A stretch of DNA of 64,000 bases from CAJBVW01 sp964457335 (GTDB lineage: Bacteria > Myxococcota_A > UBA796 > SXON01). The stretch spans positions 1 to 64,000 of the forward strand of contig CAYWGD010000016.1 in NCBI GenBank assembly GCA_964457335.1, written 5' to 3'. The translations under genes and the position numbers were made by a program. The notes under the pieces are model-generated. The model saw only the letters and a program-made list of their open reading frames with translations, did not search any database and was not told the DNA's origin. Shown piece by piece: positions 46,986 through 55,054 of the stretch. How positions within the stretch are numbered: the first letter of the stretch is position 1; each line of letters opens with the position of its first letter.

Positions 46986-48398
46986 CTACCAGTCGTCGAT
47001 CCGGAAGCGGAGGCGCCGCTTGAGCGTGATCTCGCGGAGCAGCCCGGGATCGGAGGGGTCGCGCCCGTCGAAGGCCGCGGCCATGCGCTCCACGAGGCGC
47101 TCGTTGTAGTCCACGATGTTGTCGACCGCCTCGTGCGACGCGGTGGCGCCGGTCATCCAGAGGTTGCCCTTGCCCTGCTGCCGCTCCATGAGCCCCACGC
47201 CGCCCTCCCGGATGGCGTTGGGCGTGAGCTGCGGCGCGTACTTCCAGCGGGAGTGCGTGATCACGCGGGCGTGCTTCGCACCGTCCGCGGCGAGGTCCTC
47301 CAGCAGGCGCTCGACCATCTGCTGCCGGGACCAGCCCTCGTTGCCGTACTGGTAGCAGACGTACACGCTGGGCCGGCGCCCGGCCCGGGCGCGCACGGCG
47401 GCCACCTTGGACTTGTCCCCGGTGCGCCGGGCCACGAGGATGTTGCTCTTGGCGGTGGCGGCCGCGTTCCGCGCGTGCGGCTCCCAGGAGCGCGTGTCCG
47501 CGTCGGTGAACCACTCGGCCTCGACCAGGGTGGTGGCGTACTCGCGCCACTCCACCGCCCCGCCGACGCCCCACGCCGTGCGCTCCTCCGGCGTGAAGTC
47601 GATCCAGCGCGTGGCCTCGTCGAGCGGGCTCGTGATGACGAGGTGGTCGAACTCGAGCACGCGCCCGTTCACGCGCACGTGGAAGACGCCGCCCTTGCGC
47701 TCGACCTTCTCGATCGTGTGCTGGAGCCGCACGTCGAGGCGCCCGGCGAGCCAGGTCCAGAGGTGCTGCCAGCCGGGGACCGGCTCGGTGACGGTGTGCA
47801 GGACCGCCGACTTGAAGAGGCTCGGCACGTTCCAGCGGAGGCCGTAGAGCGCGGGCACGCGGTCGAGCGGGCCGTAGCCCATGACCGTCATCGTGCGGAG
47901 CGCGAAGCGGGCGACGGCGTCGAGGCCGCGCTCGGACAGCCACACGCCGAAGGGCTTCGCCACCTCGTTCCGCATGAGGCGGCCCTCGTCGTCCGTCTCG
48001 TCGTCCGGCGCGCCGTGCAGATCCCAGCGGTGGAAGTCCTTCCAGGCCCGGATGTACGCGAGCCCCTGGCGCCCGGTGCCGAGGAGGCCGCCCTCGCCCT
48101 CGACGAACTCCTGGAAGTCGACCAGCTTCTCGTCCGGCCCGTAGATGAAGTGCCGAAGGAGCTTGTACTCCTCCATTCCGGCCTCCTTCATCCACTCCTC
48201 GCAGGTGCGGTACCCGTCCGCCGTGTAGCAGGTGCCCATCTCGTGGCCGATGCCCTCGTGGTGCACCGTCAGCGACTTGCCGCCGACGCGGTCGCTCTTC
48301 TCGAGCACCGTGACGTCCGCGTAGCCGCGGTCGGTGAGGAGGCGGGCGAGGGAGATGCCGCCGGGGCCGGCGCCGACGATTCCGATGCGAGGCTGCAT
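46986..48398 (-). CDS. FAD-dependent oxidoreductase (flavin amine oxidase-like)
   Basis: A 470-residue flavoprotein. The N-terminal dinucleotide-binding fold is plain: RIGIVGAGPGGISLARLL, then VTVLEKSDRVGGKSLTV with the second FAD motif, and the C-terminal WMTGATASHEAVDNIVDYN resembles the flavin-contacting segment of amine oxidases and phytoene desaturases. The middle substrate domain has RRTG and VCYQYGNEGWSR segments of no specific family. Substrate unknown. ATG at 48398 begins the fold exactly. It is followed upstream by a REP-like pair of repeats. A second flavoprotein of this kind lies at 53709. Confidence 0.83.
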   Translation of the reverse strand: MQPRIGIVGAGPGGISLARLLTDRGYADVTVLEKSDRVGGKSLTVHHEGIGHEMGTCYTADGYRTCEEWMKEAGMEEYKLLRHFIYGPDEKLVDFQEFVEGEGGLLGTGRQGLAYIRAWKDFHRWDLHGAPDDETDDEGRLMRNEVAKPFGVWLSERGLDAVARFALRTMTVMGYGPLDRVPALYGLRWNVPSLFKSAVLHTVTEPVPGWQHLWTWLAGRLDVRLQHTIEKVERKGGVFHVRVNGRVLEFDHLVITSPLDEATRWIDFTPEERTAWGVGGAVEWREYATTLVEAEWFTDADTRSWEPHARNAAATAKSNILVARRTGDKSKVAAVRARAGRRPSVYVCYQYGNEGWSRQQMVERLLEDLAADGAKHARVITHSRWKYAPQLTPNAIREGGVGLMERQQGKGNLWMTGATASHEAVDNIVDYNERLVERMAAAFDGRDPSDPGLLREITLKRRLRFRIDDW

Positions 48399-48450
48399 TT
48401 TGTGCGCTCCAGGATGGGGCGCCTTTCTACCAGAAGCGGGACCGCGACAG

Positions 48451-48503
48451 GGGCCAAATTCTGTCCGCCCCCCCAGGTTGGGGGCCAGATTCTGTCCACC
48501 CCC
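48451..48503. repeat. Pair of REP-like elements
   Basis: GGGCCAAATTCTGTCCGCCCC (48451 on) and GGGCCAGATTCTGTCCACCCC (48482 on) are 31 bases apart, differing at two positions. Read on the minus strand they are GGGG-GACAGAAT-type motifs resembling REP sequences of RAYT (Y1 transposase) systems. They lie between two minus-strand genes. Confidence 0.55.
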
Positions 48504-48508
48504 GAAGG

Positions 48509-49339
48509 TCAGGCGCCGAGGCCCTCGGAGAGCAGGAGCGCGTGGAGCCCGTCGGGGTTGTCGACGTGCAGCCAGTGTCCGGCGTCGGGGAGCACGTGGA
48601 GCCGGACGCCCGGCCCCGCGGCCGCGAACCGCGCGAGCTCGGCGTCGGGCCAGCGGTCCGAGCGGGCGGCGCGCACCACGTCCACGCGCGCGTGGCGGCC
48701 CGCCGCGTCGAGCCACGGCCAGACGTCCACCGTCGCGTAGTCGCGGAGCATCTCCTCGACGCCGTCGAGGTCGAAGCGCCACACGAAGCCCGCGTCCGTC
48801 GCGCGGAGGTTGGTCGTCATCCACTGCCCGAGGCCCGGGGAGAAGCCGAGGCCGGTGAGCACGCCGACGATGTCCTCGCGGCGCGCGAGGGGCATCGGGA
48901 TGGTGCGGAGCGCCTGCACGACCAGCACCACCTCCGAGCTGAGCGCGAGCGGCAGCTCCGGGCGGCCGGGCGGCACGTCCAGGGCCCACACGCGGTCCAC
49001 GGTCCCGCCGCGGGCCTCCACGGCGGCGCCCCACACCAGCGCGACCTTGCCGCCGAAGCTGTGGCCGATGGCCGTCCGGGGGTGGATGCCCAGGTGATCG
49101 GCCAGCGCGTCGAGGTCGGCGGCGCAGGCCGCGACGGTGTGCGGAGGGGCCATCCCGTGGCTCTCGCCGTGGTTGCGCAGGTCGGGGAGGAGGAAGCCCC
49201 AGTCGGGGGCCGCGGCGGACAGGCGCCGGGCGACCGTGCGCAGGTTCTGTCCGGAGCCGAGGATGCCGTGGAGGAGCCACGCCCAGCGGGTCGGGGTGGC
49301 GCCGGGGGCGGTCTGGGCGACGTGGCGGAGGATGGGCAT
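48509..49339 (-). CDS. Alpha/beta hydrolase
   Basis: A 276-residue alpha/beta hydrolase. The oxyanion segment is WLLHGILGSGQNLRTVAR, LLPDLRNHGESHG holds the usual loop after strand 4, the nucleophile elbow is AIGHSFGGKVAL (S in GHSFGG), and the histidine is in LPDAGHWLHVDNPDGL. It matches the YbfF/ABHD11-like esterases in both length and the RNHG loop. The signal peptide is absent. The ATG at 49339 fits the core spacing. Substrate unknown; YbfF-type enzymes act on acyl-CoA and short esters. Confidence 0.88.
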   Translation of the reverse strand: MPILRHVAQTAPGATPTRWAWLLHGILGSGQNLRTVARRLSAAAPDWGFLLPDLRNHGESHGMAPPHTVAACAADLDALADHLGIHPRTAIGHSFGGKVALVWGAAVEARGGTVDRVWALDVPPGRPELPLALSSEVVLVVQALRTIPMPLARREDIVGVLTGLGFSPGLGQWMTTNLRATDAGFVWRFDLDGVEEMLRDYATVDVWPWLDAAGRHARVDVVRAARSDRWPDAELARFAAAGPGVRLHVLPDAGHWLHVDNPDGLHALLLSEGLGA

Positions 49340-49383
49340 GGCGCCGAGACCTAACGTGGGACGAAGGGGGGGCGTTGCGGGGG

Positions 49384-49507
49384 GCCCGCCCCCCCCTCAC
49401 GGCCGGCTTGCCGCCGGCCTCCGGGGGCGGGCTGCGTCCCCTCCGGCGCTTGCCGCGCCGGACCCTCGCAGCGCTCGGGTCGGGGACTTCGCGAGCCCTG
49501 CGGGCTC
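49384..49507. repeat. Cluster of hairpins with a shared TTGCC loop
   Basis: GGCCGGC-TTGCC-GCCGGCC (49401-49419) lies inside an outer stem GCCCGCCCCC/GGGGGCGGGC (49384-49393, 49423-49432). TCCGGCGC-TTGCC-GCGCCGGA (49442-49462) and GAGCCC-TGC-GGGCTC (49493-49507) follow. All stems are perfect. The cluster fills the gap before hflX and looks like a mosaic repeat element or a strongly folded hflX leader. Confidence 0.6.
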
Positions 49508-49513
49508 CGCCCC

Positions 49514-50941
49514 ATGAAGATCCCGGCTAAGAGGGCCGCGCATGTCGACCCGGAACCGTTCGTGACCCCGCCCCGTCAACGCGCCGTACTCGTGGGGGTG
49601 CAGCTCCCCGACGTGGACAACGTCGAGCACGCGGCGTCGATGGCCGAGCTCGGCCGCCTCGTCCACACGCTCGGCTACGAGGTGGTCGGCGAGGTGGGCC
49701 AGCGCCGCGACGGCCTCGCGCCCGGCGCGGTCCTGGGCGAGGGCAAGCTGGCCGAGCTCGCGACGTGGACCGGCGGCTCGGGCGTGATCCCGCAGGGGCC
49801 GCGCAAGAAGGCGACGAAGGCGCGCGCCCGCTGGGAGGGGGACGAGGAGGAGCTCGACGAGGTCGAGGCCATCGAGGAGGAGGACGACGCCGGCGACGAG
49901 GTGCCGCGCGAGAAGCGCAAGGCCGACCTCGTGGTCGTCGACCACGAGATCAGCCCGAGCCAGGCGCGCAACCTCGAGAAGGCCACGGGCGTCGACGTGC
50001 TCGACCGCACGGGCGTGATCGTCGAGATCTTCCACCGGCACGCGCAGAGCCGCGAGGCCCGCCTCCAGGTGGAGATCGCCCGGCTGAACTACCTCGTGCC
50101 GCGCATGCGCGAGACGGGCGGCGGCGACCGGCAGCGTGGCGGCATCGGAGGGAAGGGCGCCGGCGAGAGCGCGCTCGAGCTCGACCGCCGCAAGGTGCGC
50201 GACCGCATCGCCCAGCTCCGCGCCGAGCTCGCGTCCATCGAGGACGAGCGCGGGACGCGGCGGGCCCGGCGCGCGGACCAGCTCCGCGTCGCGCTGGTGG
50301 GCTACACGAACGCGGGCAAGAGCTCGCTCATGCGCGCGCTGACGGGCAGCCAGGTCTACGTGGCGGACAAGCTCTTCGCCACGCTCGACACCACCGTGCG
50401 CGCGCTGCACCCCGAGACGACGCCGCGCATCCTCGTGTCCGACACCGTCGGCTTCATCAAGAAGCTCCCGCACGACCTCGTCGCGAGCTTCCGGAGCACG
50501 CTCGACGAGGCGCTGGAGGCGTCGCTCCTGCTCCACGTGGTCGACGCCTCCGACCCCACCTTCCGCCAGCAGTACGACGTGACGCGGGAGGTGCTCGCGG
50601 AGATCGGCGCCGACGAGGTGCCGTCGCGGCTCGTGCTCAACAAGATCGACCGCGTGGACGCCGACGGGCGCGACGCGCTGCGCGTGGAGTTCCCCGACGC
50701 GATCCAGCTCTCGGCCCACGACCCGGCCGACGTGGCGCGGATGCGGGACCTCCTCGTCGCGTGGTTCGAGCGCGACATGACCGACGCGGAGCTCTTCGTG
50801 CCCTGGGCGCGGGGCGCGCTCGTCGCCGAGATCCACGGCCGCGTGCGCGTCCTCTCGGAGGAGCACGAGGCCGACGGGACGCGGTTCTCGGTGCGGGGGC
50901 GGCGCGAGGACGTCGCGCGGCTGCGGTCGCTGCTGAGCTGA
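49514..50941 (+). CDS. hflX: GTPase HflX with an acidic insert
   Basis: Ribosome-associated GTPase that rescues and recycles ribosomes under stress. The 475-residue protein has an HflX N-domain (residues about 20-205; VGEVGQRRDGLAPGAVLGEGK, VDVLDRTGVIVEIFHRHAQSREARLQVE) and a GTPase domain with Walker A G263-YTNAGKS, DTVGFIKKLPHDLVASFRST, and NKID. An insert at about residues 86-134 (ARWEGDEEELDEVEAIEEEDDAGDE as part of it) is highly charged and not usual for the family. ATG at 49514 lies right behind a hairpin cluster. It is followed after 6 bases by the PLP enzyme gene. Confidence 0.95.
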   Translation: MKIPAKRAAHVDPEPFVTPPRQRAVLVGVQLPDVDNVEHAASMAELGRLVHTLGYEVVGEVGQRRDGLAPGAVLGEGKLAELATWTGGSGVIPQGPRKKATKARARWEGDEEELDEVEAIEEEDDAGDEVPREKRKADLVVVDHEISPSQARNLEKATGVDVLDRTGVIVEIFHRHAQSREARLQVEIARLNYLVPRMRETGGGDRQRGGIGGKGAGESALELDRRKVRDRIAQLRAELASIEDERGTRRARRADQLRVALVGYTNAGKSSLMRALTGSQVYVADKLFATLDTTVRALHPETTPRILVSDTVGFIKKLPHDLVASFRSTLDEALEASLLLHVVDASDPTFRQQYDVTREVLAEIGADEVPSRLVLNKIDRVDADGRDALRVEFPDAIQLSAHDPADVARMRDLLVAWFERDMTDAELFVPWARGALVAEIHGRVRVLSEEHEADGTRFSVRGRREDVARLRSLLS

Positions 50942-50947
50942 GGCGCC

Positions 50948-52177
50948 GTGGACACCCCCCTCGTCGACGGCTCCTGGAAGGGCCTCCCGCCGCTGCTCCC
51001 CCCGACGCCGATCGCCGCGCTGGGCGAGCTCGGCTGGAGCCTCCTCGACGACGTGCTGCCCTCGCCGGTGGCCGTGCTGCGCGACGACGCGCTGGCGCAC
51101 AACCGGGCGTGGATGCGCACCTTCCTGGCGCGCACGGGCGCGGAGATCGCGCCGCACGCGAAGACCACGATGAGCCCGGAGTTGTTCGCGCTGCAGGTGG
51201 AGGACGGGGCGTGGGGGCTGACCGTGGCGACGGCCCACCAGGCGGCGGTGGCACTCGCCGCGGGCGTGCGGCGGCTGATCCTCGCCAGCGCCGTGGTGAC
51301 CGGACCCGAGCTCGCGTGGCTGGCCCACGCAACCCGAGGAGGGGCCGAGATCCTGCCGCTCGTGGACAGCATCGACGCGGTCGCGCGGCTGGCCGGGCTC
51401 GGCGTGCCCCTGGGCGTGCTGCTCGAGGTGGGCTACGCCGGCGGGCGCGGCGGGTGCCGGACGCCCGCGGCGGCGCTGGCCGTGGCGCGCGCGGTGGCCG
51501 CGGCGCCCACGCTCTCGCTCGCGGGGATCGAGGCCTACGAGGGGCTGATGGCGGCCCCCTCGCCGGAGGCGCGGGAGGCGCGCGTGGCGGCGTTTCTGGA
51601 CGAGGTCGCGGCGGTCGCCGCGGGCTGCCGCGCGGCGGGCCTCCTCGGGAGGACGCCGCTCCTCACCGCGGGCGGCACGTCGTTCCCCGACCTCGTCGCC
51701 CGCCGGTTCGCCGGGCTGGAGGGCTTCCGCCCGCTCCTCCGGAGCGGCTGCTACCTCACCGGCGACCACGGGATCTACGCCGCGGCGCTGCGACGGCTCG
51801 CGTTGCGCGACCCCGCGCTCGCGGGCGACGGGCTCGTCCCGGCGCTCGAGGTGTGGGCGACCGTGCTGACGCGGCCGGAGCCCGGGCGGGTCATCCTCGG
51901 CGCGGGGAAACGCGACATCGGCATCGACGCGGGGCCCCCCGTCGCGCTCCGCGGGGCGCGTCCGGGGGAGGGGTGCTTCGTGGTGGAGGGCGACGTCGTG
52001 GAGGTGAACGACCAGCACGCGCACCTCGTGGTGCCCGCCACGAGCCCGCTCCGCGTCGGGGATCGCGTCGCGCTGGGCATCACGCACCCGTGCACGACCT
52101 TCGACCGGTGGTCCGTCCTCCTCCGCGTGGACGCGCGCTGGACGGTGACGGGCGCGGTCCACACCCGGTTCGGCTGA
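50948..52177 (+). CDS. PLP-dependent D-serine dehydratase/D-threonine aldolase-family enzyme
   Basis: A 409-residue fold-type III (alanine racemase-like) PLP enzyme. The Schiff-base lysine is K72 in APHAKTTMS. The C-terminal metal motif is H380-P-C382 (THPCTTFD), the HxC zinc pair of DSD1-type D-serine dehydratases; D-threonine aldolases usually have HxD. A deaminase acting on D-serine or a related hydroxy amino acid is therefore most likely. GAGG lies just ahead of the GTG start, 6 bases after hflX, so the two are co-transcribed. It probably acts in the cytoplasm. Confidence 0.86.
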   Translation: MDTPLVDGSWKGLPPLLPPTPIAALGELGWSLLDDVLPSPVAVLRDDALAHNRAWMRTFLARTGAEIAPHAKTTMSPELFALQVEDGAWGLTVATAHQAAVALAAGVRRLILASAVVTGPELAWLAHATRGGAEILPLVDSIDAVARLAGLGVPLGVLLEVGYAGGRGGCRTPAAALAVARAVAAAPTLSLAGIEAYEGLMAAPSPEAREARVAAFLDEVAAVAAGCRAAGLLGRTPLLTAGGTSFPDLVARRFAGLEGFRPLLRSGCYLTGDHGIYAAALRRLALRDPALAGDGLVPALEVWATVLTRPEPGRVILGAGKRDIGIDAGPPVALRGARPGEGCFVVEGDVVEVNDQHAHLVVPATSPLRVGDRVALGITHPCTTFDRWSVLLRVDARWTVTGAVHTRFG

Positions 52178-52195
52178 CCGACCGCGCGCTCGGAT

Positions 52196-52234
52196 GCGCG
52201 CGCATCGCCCCCGCGCGTCGCGCGCGCATCGCCC
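52196..52234. repeat. Direct repeat upstream of the sigma-54 promoter
   Basis: GCGCGCGCATCGCCC occurs twice (52196-52210 and 52220-52234), 24 bases apart, 59 to 97 bases upstream of the -24 element. Position suits a binding site for an enhancer-binding activator, but this is inference. Confidence 0.45.
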
Positions 52235-52292
52235 GCGGGGTGCGCAACACAAAAACAGGCGTTTCATCGATGCCGGGCCCGCCCGGGACCCC

Positions 52293-52308
52293 TGGCACGG
52301 CGCGTGCA
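52293..52308 (+). promoter_or_regulatory. Sigma-54 (-24/-12) promoter
   Basis: TGGCACGGCGCGTGCA: the invariant GG (52294-52295) and GC (52306-52307) are exactly ten bases apart, and TGGCACG is a perfect -24 half. The -12 half is one base off TTGCA. The start would fall near 52319, then GGAGG (52333-52337) and the ATG at 52343. Confidence 0.72.
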
Positions 52309-52342
52309 CATGCCGCCGCCGTCCCAACCAACGGAGGTCCCA

Positions 52343-53146
52343 ATGTCCCGCTTCGCCCTCGCCATCCTCGCCCTCGTCTCCACCAACACCGCCCTCGCCG
52401 CCACCGTGAACCTCGGCGCCGACGCGGTCGCCTGGCAGGAGCTCTTCGAGTCGTACAACGCGCCCGCGAACAACAACTACGGCTCGCCCGCCGACCTCGT
52501 CTGGACCTACGACGCGGCCAACCCGGGCGCCACCGTGGCCACCGCGACGGTGCGCTGCGGCTCCTACGCGGCCAAGGGCTTCGTCGTGGGCGCCCAGCTC
52601 ACCGAGTCCGAGCTCACCTCGCTGACCACGTCGCCGAGCCCCGAGGCGGCCAAGTGGTACGACGCCATCGTGGCGGGCGCCAGCGTGGGCGCCGTGCACA
52701 TCGGCGAGGTCGACATCGCCGACCTCGAGCGGGGTGACATTCTCGCGGCCAAGTACGAGACCGCGACGGACACCGGCCACGTCATGATCGTCGGCTCGGT
52801 GTCCCTCGTGCCCACCAGCACGCCGAGCTGGGTGGTGCCGCTCTCTCCGACCAACGCGGGCACGGACGCCCGCTGGATCGTCGTCATCCACGACGCCACC
52901 AAGACCCCGCACGGGACGACGCCGAACAGCCGCGCGACGGACCTCGGCGTGCAGCGCGACAGCCGCAACGAGTTCACCGACGCCGGCGGCGTCGAGGACC
53001 AGGGCGTCGGCGTCGGCACCGTGCTCGTGTACACCGACAGCAGCGGGGCGATCACCGGCTGGCGGTGGAGCCACAACGGCAGCTACTACGCGAACGACAC
53101 CACGGGCCGGCCGCTGGTTGCCGGGCGGATCACCGAGGACATCTGA
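52343..53146 (+). CDS. Secreted protein, probable NlpC/P60- or CHAP-like cysteine-hydrolase fold
   Basis: A 267-residue secreted protein with a cleavable signal peptide (MSRFALAILALVSTNTALAA). A cysteine in TVRCGSYAAKGF, followed by GDILAAKYETATDTGHVMIVGSV, recalls the cysteine helix and histidine strand of NlpC/P60 or CHAP enzymes, which hydrolyse peptidoglycan peptides. A later IVVIHDATKTPHG and YTDSSGAITGWRWS complete the sheet. The match is structural in style, not strong. A GGAGG 5 bases before the ATG and a sigma-54 promoter further up mark it as conditionally expressed. The ATG at 52304 would place the start at the promoter itself and was rejected. Confidence 0.72.
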   Translation: MSRFALAILALVSTNTALAATVNLGADAVAWQELFESYNAPANNNYGSPADLVWTYDAANPGATVATATVRCGSYAAKGFVVGAQLTESELTSLTTSPSPEAAKWYDAIVAGASVGAVHIGEVDIADLERGDILAAKYETATDTGHVMIVGSVSLVPTSTPSWVVPLSPTNAGTDARWIVVIHDATKTPHGTTPNSRATDLGVQRDSRNEFTDAGGVEDQGVGVGTVLVYTDSSGAITGWRWSHNGSYYANDTTGRPLVAGRITEDI

Positions 53147-53188
53147 CGCGGCACGGGCACGGGCGTGCTCGCTCGGAGCGCGCCCGTG

Positions 53189-53662
53189 TCAGTGGATCAC
53201 CACCCGCTCGGTGACCGTGCCACGCCGCGCGGCCAACAACGCCCGGTCCACCGACCACGCGCCCGCCCCCTCCACGAGCAGGACGGTGGCGAGCCCGATG
53301 GCGAGCAGGTGGAACTCGAAGCCCTCGCCCTGCTGGCCGCCGCTCCAGTTCATGAAGAAGCCGTTCGGCAGGTGCACCATCAGCACCGCGCCCAGCATCA
53401 CCGCGAGGATGCCGGCGGCCGCGATCCGGGTGAGCGCGCCCAGCACGAGCCCGAGGCCACCCAACATCTCGGCGCACATGACCAGCCCGGTGAAGAACGG
53501 CGGCACGCCCATCTCGGCGAACGACGCGAGCGTGGCGTCGGGCCCATAGCCGCCGAACCAACCGAACACCTTCTGCGCCCCGTGCGCGAACATGACAACG
53601 CCGAGCAGGACGCGCCCGATCAGGAGCCCGCCGCTCGGCGACGTGGCGAGGAGGTTGTGCAC
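53189..53662 (-). CDS. DoxX-family membrane protein
   Basis: A 157-residue inner-membrane protein with four hydrophobic helices. Family signature: GLLIGRVLLGVVMFAHGAQKVFGWFGGYG, then FTGLVMCAEMLGGLGLVLGALTRIAA, MVHLPNGFFMNW and EGFEFHLLAIGLATVLLVEGAG. DoxX/DoxD members are linked to quinone-dependent thiosulfate oxidation in archaea and to oxidative-stress complexes in bacteria. The GTG at 53662 (MHNLLATSPSGG) was preferred to the GTG at 53683, which lacks a ribosome site. It lies 42 bases from the convergent secreted protein. Confidence 0.88.
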   Translation of the reverse strand: MHNLLATSPSGGLLIGRVLLGVVMFAHGAQKVFGWFGGYGPDATLASFAEMGVPPFFTGLVMCAEMLGGLGLVLGALTRIAAAGILAVMLGAVLMVHLPNGFFMNWSGGQQGEGFEFHLLAIGLATVLLVEGAGAWSVDRALLAARRGTVTERVVIH

Positions 53663-53708
53663 CGGAGCCCCCAGTCTGCGCACAACGTAGGCGCGCGCCG
53701 CGACGGGA

Positions 53709-55016
53709 TCAGGTCACGGCGTGTCGGGGCCCGCTCCCGTGCGCCGCCATCACCGCGGCGGCGACACGCTCGGCCGACGCCCAGCAGTCCTCCATGAGCC
53801 CCACGCCCTCGGTGTACCCCCCGCACACCCACACGCCGCCGAGCCCCTGCACGTCGAGCAGCCGCGTGGCGGCGAGGAGCGCCCGCCTGTCCATGACGTT
53901 GTGGCGGAAGACCCGGGTCACCGGGGCGCCGTGCTCGTCGCGCAGGAGCAGCATGTCGGGGATGGGTCGCCAGGGGTTGGCGGTCGTGAAGAACCAGGGC
54001 TGCACCGTGGTCCGGCGCTCCGCGTTGTCGGCGTCGTACTGGTGGAGCGGCCCGACGGTCGTGACCGTGTAGGGGCCCGCCGGCTCCCGGATCAGGATGT
54101 TGAAGCTCCCCCATGCGTTCGGGTTGGGCCCGAGCAGGCGCGCGTCCGTGTGCGCGACGACCGTGGCGTCCTGGTAGGGGAATTGCTCGAGGACCGCGCG
54201 CCACGCGGGCGCGGCCGGGCCGTCGAGCAGCGCGGCGGCGTCGTCGGCGTGCGCGGCCAGGACGACGGCGTCGTAGGCCTCGCCGGCGCCGTCGAGCACC
54301 CGGGGGGCGCCCTGGCCGGCCTGCACGCGGACGGGCGTGCCCGCGCGGACCGTGCCGGGCGGGAGCGCGGCGACCAGGGCGTCGACGAAGCTCGCCATCC
54401 CGTCGACGAGGTACATCCGCTCCACGCGCGGCTCCCCGCTCGCGACGATGCCCTCCTGCAACGCGTAGAAGCGCATGATCGTCGCCATGGGCAGCACGCC
54501 GGGGCCGTCCGCGCCGCAGAACCAGAGCGCGTGGACCCGCGGCTTCAGGTAGAGCTCGCCGAAGCGGGCGGTGTAGTCGCGCACCTCCAGGTACTCGTCG
54601 AGCGACAGGGCCCCGAGCCGCGCGTCCGTGAGCGCCTCGTAGGCCTGGCGGCGGAAGCGGCGGAGCTGGACGAGCACGTCGTCGGGCGGCGGGACGCCGT
54701 GTCGGCGCCCCAGCGCGTACACGAGCGCGCCGTCCGCGGTGAAGAAGCCCGTGGAGTTGTGCATCGGCCGGTAGGCGACCCGGAGCCGGTCGAGCGTCGC
54801 GACCACGCGGTGGTAGGTCGCGCGGTTGAAGTCGCTCGTGCCCAGCTCGACGCGGCGGTCGGCCAGCGCGAGCCGGCGGGTGTCGGCGTTCCCGCCCGGC
54901 CGGGACGCGCGCTCGTACACCGTGACCCGGGCGCCCGCCGCGACGAGCGCGTGCGCGGCCGCGAGGCCGGAGAGGCCCGCGCCGACGACGGCCACGCGAG
55001 GGGAGGGGAGGGGCAT
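53709..55016 (-). CDS. FAD-dependent oxidoreductase (amine oxidase-like, NAD(P)-binding)
   Basis: A 435-residue flavoprotein of the amine oxidase/phytoene desaturase class. It begins RVAVVGAGLSGLAAAHALVAAGARVTVYERASRPGGNADT, the full FAD-binding fold, and ends GVWVCGGYTEGVGLMEDCWASAERVAAAV, the typical second FAD contact. The segment VELGTSDFNRATYHRVVATLDRL is like proteins encoded with cyclopropane-fatty-acid synthases, often called FAD-dependent oxidoreductases of unknown substrate. No membrane segment. TAGACT at 55028-55023, 6 bases before the ATG, is a likely -10 of a leaderless type. Confidence 0.85.
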   Translation of the reverse strand: MPLPSPRVAVVGAGLSGLAAAHALVAAGARVTVYERASRPGGNADTRRLALADRRVELGTSDFNRATYHRVVATLDRLRVAYRPMHNSTGFFTADGALVYALGRRHGVPPPDDVLVQLRRFRRQAYEALTDARLGALSLDEYLEVRDYTARFGELYLKPRVHALWFCGADGPGVLPMATIMRFYALQEGIVASGEPRVERMYLVDGMASFVDALVAALPPGTVRAGTPVRVQAGQGAPRVLDGAGEAYDAVVLAAHADDAAALLDGPAAPAWRAVLEQFPYQDATVVAHTDARLLGPNPNAWGSFNILIREPAGPYTVTTVGPLHQYDADNAERRTTVQPWFFTTANPWRPIPDMLLLRDEHGAPVTRVFRHNVMDRRALLAATRLLDVQGLGGVWVCGGYTEGVGLMEDCWASAERVAAAVMAAHGSGPRHAVT

Positions 55017-55054
55017 GCCCGGAGTCTACACGAGGGTCCGCCCGCCGCGCCCGA

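Noticed and set aside
49240..49256. A third GGTTCTGTCC copy of the REP-like element
   Set aside because: It lies inside the alpha/beta hydrolase coding region, lacks the G/C flanks and differs in the core.
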